From positions 1-35,892 of the forward strand of contig NZ_MWWW01000026.1 of the NCBI RefSeq assembly GCF_002259745.1: a stretch of DNA of 35,892 nucleotides, read 5' to 3'. Below, piece by piece: positions 33,003-35,892 of this stretch. Below the pieces are notes generated by a model. The model did no database searches. It saw only the letters and a list, made by a program, of their open reading frames with translations, and had not been told where the DNA came from. The DNA comes from Bifidobacterium myosotis (lineage in GTDB: Bacteria > Actinomycetota > Actinomycetes > Actinomycetales > Bifidobacteriaceae). The stretch's first letter is position 1, and every line of letters starts with the position of its first letter. The translations under genes were made by a program, and so were the position numbers.

Positions 33003-34516
33003 GATGCCCTCGATTGCCTCGCTGTGATGATACGTGCGCCTTGTGTTCTTTGTGTGCCTTGTGCGCCTTGCGTGTCCGTCGCCGAGCGCCACCGGGCCTT
33101 CGGTATCGAGACGAACACCCGCCAGCCGGTGCCGTACGGGCCACACAGCGAGGTGCCGCCCAACGCCCGCGCTCTCGATTCGATGTCCGCCAAGCCCATG
33201 CCGCGTTGGGATTCATCGGGCGACGCGCCGGTGGATTCGCCGACGGAGCCGGACGAGTTCGGACCTTCCAAGCCGGCAGTACGCCGTCCCGTCACGAGGC
33301 CGTCAGTGGGGCCGTCATCCTGCGCGGCCGGACCGGGGTCCTGCACGACCAGCTGCCACAGCGCGGGCATATCGCGCAGCGTTACGGTCGCCTCACACGC
33401 CTCACTGTGATGCACCACATTGGACAGTGCCTCGCGGATCACCGTGGCGAAACAACGCGTCACCGGTGCCGGAGCCGAATCGATGTCGCTTGTCAGCCGC
33501 ACCGAGAAGCCGGGGGAGACGCCGTCGAATGAACGGACCGCGTCCCCGATCTGCGCGGCGAAATCGGTGCCGTCGTCCTCCAGGTCATGCACGGACCTGC
33601 GCACCATCGTCATCGCGTCGTGCAGCGTCCCGCCCAACGAATCGAATTCCTGGACGGCCACGGTGTCGCCGGTCGCGTCGGCCACCGCGCGCCCCGCCTG
33701 CGCCTGCATGATCGCGCGCGTGAGCAGATGTCCCACATTGTCGTGGATTTCGCGGGCGATGCGCGTGCGTTCGCCGAGCGTGGCCATCCGCACCGCCTGC
33801 GCGCGCTCCTCGGCGACATCCGCGAGCCGCAGGCGATGCGTGCGCGTGGATTCGCGCGTGCTGTCCCGCAGATGCCGCACCTGACGTGTCAGTGACGTTG
33901 CGCGTCGGGAATCGGCGCCCCATGCGAAGCCGACGCATGTGAGCAGTGCGAGGAACGTCACCGGCATCATCGGGTGGTCCTCGCCGGAGAGCATCGTGAA
34001 CGACGACGTGGCTGCGCTCGTGTGATCGGTGCTGGCGGCCATCAGTGTGCCTGTGCCCGTCAGCGTGCTTGTCAGCGCGGCCGCCAATGGGATGGTCCAC
34101 ATCCATCGTGCAAGCGGCGCAAGACGGTTCACGGACCTCTTCATCTGGATGGCCAGGCCGTACGACGAGCGTGATTTGGCCGGTTCGGTCGTATCGGTTG
34201 CCGTGGCATGGTGCCCCGACGTGCCCGGGGCGGAAACGACGGAATCGGAGAGATGCGGTGCCGGTGGCATGCGCCCCGCATCATAGGCGACGAGCGGCAG
34301 AAACGCGCGCCACAGGGGAAGGAACACGGCGGCCAGTGCGAATGACACGGACGGCAACCATCCCCACCGGCTCGCGGCAAGCCATTCGGCAACGCTTGTG
34401 GCGCAGACCGCGGCCAGCAGTGCGGCGACCAGCGTGGCATCGGTCTGCGCATGGAGATTCAGCGCCAGCAGCAGGCTTATTGCCGCCAGTAGTCCCTTCT
34501 CCGCCACAATCCGCAT
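32999..34516 (-). CDS. Sensor histidine kinase, NarL-type (HisKA_3)
   Basis: A 505-residue membrane kinase. Hydrophobic segments lie near 8-40, 55-78, 140-160 and 184-200. The dimerisation/phospho-acceptor box is GERTRIAREIHDNVGHLL (His258). The ATP-binding domain has the N-box REALSNVVHH (Asn366), DPGP (393-396) and GMGLADIESRARALGG (439-454). Between DPGP and GMGL is a low-complexity insert of about 40 residues. The C-terminus carries a short repeat (TQGAQGTQRTQGA). The start ATG 34516 follows GGAGGA. It is translationally coupled to the response regulator. Confidence 0.93.
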   Translation of the reverse strand: MRIVAEKGLLAAISLLLALNLHAQTDATLVAALLAAVCATSVAEWLAASRWGWLPSVSFALAAVFLPLWRAFLPLVAYDAGRMPPAPHLSDSVVSAPGTSGHHATATDTTEPAKSRSSYGLAIQMKRSVNRLAPLARWMWTIPLAAALTSTLTGTGTLMAASTDHTSAATSSFTMLSGEDHPMMPVTFLALLTCVGFAWGADSRRATSLTRQVRHLRDSTRESTRTHRLRLADVAEERAQAVRMATLGERTRIAREIHDNVGHLLTRAIMQAQAGRAVADATGDTVAVQEFDSLGGTLHDAMTMVRRSVHDLEDDGTDFAAQIGDAVRSFDGVSPGFSVRLTSDIDSAPAPVTRCFATVIREALSNVVHHSEACEATVTLRDMPALWQLVVQDPGPAAQDDGPTDGLVTGRRTAGLEGPNSSGSVGESTGASPDESQRGMGLADIESRARALGGTSLCGPYGTGWRVFVSIPKARWRSATDTQGAQGTQRTQGARIITARQSRAS

Positions 34517-35249
34517 GAAATCCTCCGCCCTGAATGCCTGCCTTCAAGCCTACCCGTAACGGTCGTGTTTGCGTCGATGGAATCATCGTTCGTTCCGGTT
34601 GAAGGCGTTGTCGTCTTGATTTCCTGGTGGACGGCCGTACCGCGATGCTGTCCGTGATGCTGTTCGAGATGCTGTTCGAGATGCAAAGTGGTGGGGCGGA
34701 GGGACAATGGGAGAAGTGACTTCCTGCGCCGCGCTGTTCGAGATGCGGAGTGGCGGGACGCAAGTGCAGAATTGGGGGTTTTGCACTTCCGTCCCGATTT
34801 GCTGTGGGACGGAAGTGCATTCCGGCCTGTTTTGCACGTGCGTCCCGCGCCTTATCTCGTGGAATCATTGGAATTCCGCCGTTTCTCCAAAAGTGAGGTG
34901 GGTGGCCCTGTGGGATGCAAATGCAGATTCGGCTGTTTTGCACGTGCGTCCCGTATCTGCCTTGTACTCGCCCCGTATCATCACGGGGCGGAAACGTGTT
35001 TCGGGGAGTTGCGCCACCTGTGCGTCCCCGCGTCCGGTAGTTGTGACGCCGCTAGCTATGGCTCCGCCGCGGAAAACCGATGGAGGCCGCTCGCCGCATA
35101 TACCGCGCAGGGTTGCATATGCGGCGTAACCGATGACAAATGTCACTGCGTCAAGGACGGAACGTGACGTTTGTGGCTGGCCGGGCAACCCCGCGCTTGG
35201 GATGATGGAGGCAACCCGAGAAGGGGACAATCCCAGGAAAGGAGCGGAT
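34517..35249. other. Divergent intergenic region with palindrome array III
   Basis: This 733-bp region has no supported gene. From left: tandem GATGCTGTTCGA-like repeats (about 34646-34680, related sequence again at 34730), palindrome array III (34755-34952), a hairpin GCCCCGT-ATCATC-ACGGGGC near 34971-34990, and GCCGCATAT...GCATATGCGGC near 35091-35127. Promoters for the kinase gene and the ABC ATPase gene should lie at its two edges. Confidence 0.6.
34755..34952. repeat. Palindrome array III: three 41-bp palindromes
   Basis: Units are at 34755-34795, 34806-34846 and 34912-34952. Each is GGGACGCAAGTGCA-like, a 13-nt centre, then TGCACTTCCGTCCC-like. Starts are 51 and 106 bp apart. The right arm of unit 1 (34782-34795) and left arm of unit 2 (34806-34819) are a perfect 14-bp inverted repeat across a 10-nt gap, better than either unit's own pairing. 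Confidence 0.85.
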
Positions 35250-35892
35250 ATGGCGGACGACAGCACGACCCGCGCAACCCTCACGGCCGCCTCGGCCTTC
35301 GACGGCGAGGAAGACGCGGTCCGAACTGGCCAGGGCGCCCAGACACCCAACGCCGCTCGGGCTGTGACAACACCGGCCGGGACAACGCCGGCCGGGACAA
35401 CGCCGGCCGGGACAACGCCGGTTACGACAACACCGGCCGAAAAAACGCAGTCGGATGCGGCAGCGAGGCAGTCGGATACGGCGGTGCCGGATTCGAAACC
35501 CGCGACAGGTGACGCAGACAACGAGACCCCGGCCGTCAGCGTTTCGAAACTCGTCAAGCACTACGGCGACATGGTGGCCCTCGACTACTTCGACCTCGAG
35601 GTGCGGCAGGGCGAGATCTTCGGCCTACTTGGCCCCAACGGCTCCGGCAAGACCACGGCGATCAACTGCATCCTCGCCCTGCTCACCTACGATTCGGGCA
35701 CCATCCGCGTCTTCGGCCAGCCGATGACGCCCACCAGCTACGCGCTCAAACGCCGCATCGGCATCGTGCCGCAGAACGTGGCCGTGTTCAACGAGCTCAC
35801 CGTCACCGAGAACATCGACTACTTCTGCTCCCTGTACGTGCCGAAGAAGGCCGACCGCGCCCCGCTGGTCGAGGAGGCGATCGAATTCGCCG
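35250..35892 (+). CDS. ABC transporter ATP-binding protein (exporter type), partial, with Thr/Pro-rich N-terminus
   Basis: The visible 214 residues start MADDSTTRATLTAASAFDGE and run off the window. Residues 1-93 are low-complexity (Thr, Ala, Pro, Asp) and contain TTPAG repeats. The ATPase domain begins near residue 95 (VSVSKLVKHYGDMVALDYFD), with Walker A GPNGSGKTT (about 127-135) and Q-loop IVPQNVAVFNELT. The style matches DrrA/CcmA-like exporter or antibiotic-resistance ATPases. ATG 35250 follows AGGAAAGGAG by 5 nt, so the extension is probably translated. It is divergent from the two-component genes, which often control such exporters. A permease gene is expected beyond the edge. Confidence 0.88.
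   Translation, partial: MADDSTTRATLTAASAFDGEEDAVRTGQGAQTPNAARAVTTPAGTTPAGTTPAGTTPVTTTPAEKTQSDAAARQSDTAVPDSKPATGDADNETPAVSVSKLVKHYGDMVALDYFDLEVRQGEIFGLLGPNGSGKTTAINCILALLTYDSGTIRVFGQPMTPTSYALKRRIGIVPQNVAVFNELTVTENIDYFCSLYVPKKADRAPLVEEAIEFA
35367..35441 (+). repeat. Five in-frame 15-bp tandem repeats (TTPAG) in the ABC ATPase gene
   Basis: ACAACGCCGGCCGGG-type units start at 35367, 35382, 35397, 35412 and 35427. The middle copies are identical and the outer ones diverged. The unit length preserves frame. Confidence 0.9.

Noticed and set aside
1..35892. tRNA or rRNA genes
   Set aside because: No cloverleaf with TTCGAATC-type loop and acceptor pairing, and no rRNA-like sequence, was seen on either strand; a covariance scan would be decisive.

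Overview
The window is high-GC actinobacterial DNA. Gene content points to Bifidobacterium: a POT peptide transporter beside paired Xaa-Pro peptidases, a secreted protein ending in HRLY...EGVAF repeats, a NarL-type two-component pair, and strong Shine-Dalgarno sites. I cannot name the species.

Layout. 1-558: 5' part of an ISL3-family transposase (minus) abutting a POT transporter that has lost its N-terminus. 2125-8818: peptide-use block with a HExxH metallopeptidase, two tandem M24 Xaa-Pro aminopeptidases and an OppA-like lipoprotein. 8950-9250: gene-free array of five 49-bp imperfect palindromes on an exact 63-bp period. 9353-12535 (minus): polar amino-acid ABC transporter (permease, permease, ATPase, binding lipoprotein). 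13174-15190: ychF, then a DUF4160/DUF2442 pair lying between two perfect 37-bp copies of the ychF 3' end. 15640-16500: SnoaL-like/LytTR regulator. 16501-17495: gene-free, with a second palindrome array, a 61-bp repeat and a G10 tract. 17496-21101: 1201-aa secreted surface protein. 21253-23645: 2TM/NUDIX-like protein, small membrane protein, dtd and a HAD hydrolase. 23879-30391: DEDDh-type exonuclease-like protein (minus), histidine phosphatase, uracil permease and DEAD-box helicase. 30460-32015: REP-like repeats and an intracellular GH13 enzyme (minus). 32223-34516: response regulator and histidine kinase (minus). 34755-34952: third palindrome array. 35250-end: start of an ABC ATPase with an unusual Thr/Pro/Ala-rich N-terminus.

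How the genes fit together. The left part is a peptide uptake and breakdown locus in which one importer appears disabled by an insertion sequence. The middle imports amino acids. The right end looks like a two-component system facing an ABC exporter it may control.

Main points for follow-up. (1) The three intergenic palindrome arrays share one design. In two of them, arms match the neighbouring unit across the spacer at least as well as their own partner, which allows two mutually exclusive folds. (2) The 922-bp cassette at the 3' end of ychF is flanked by perfect direct repeats but carries no recombinase.
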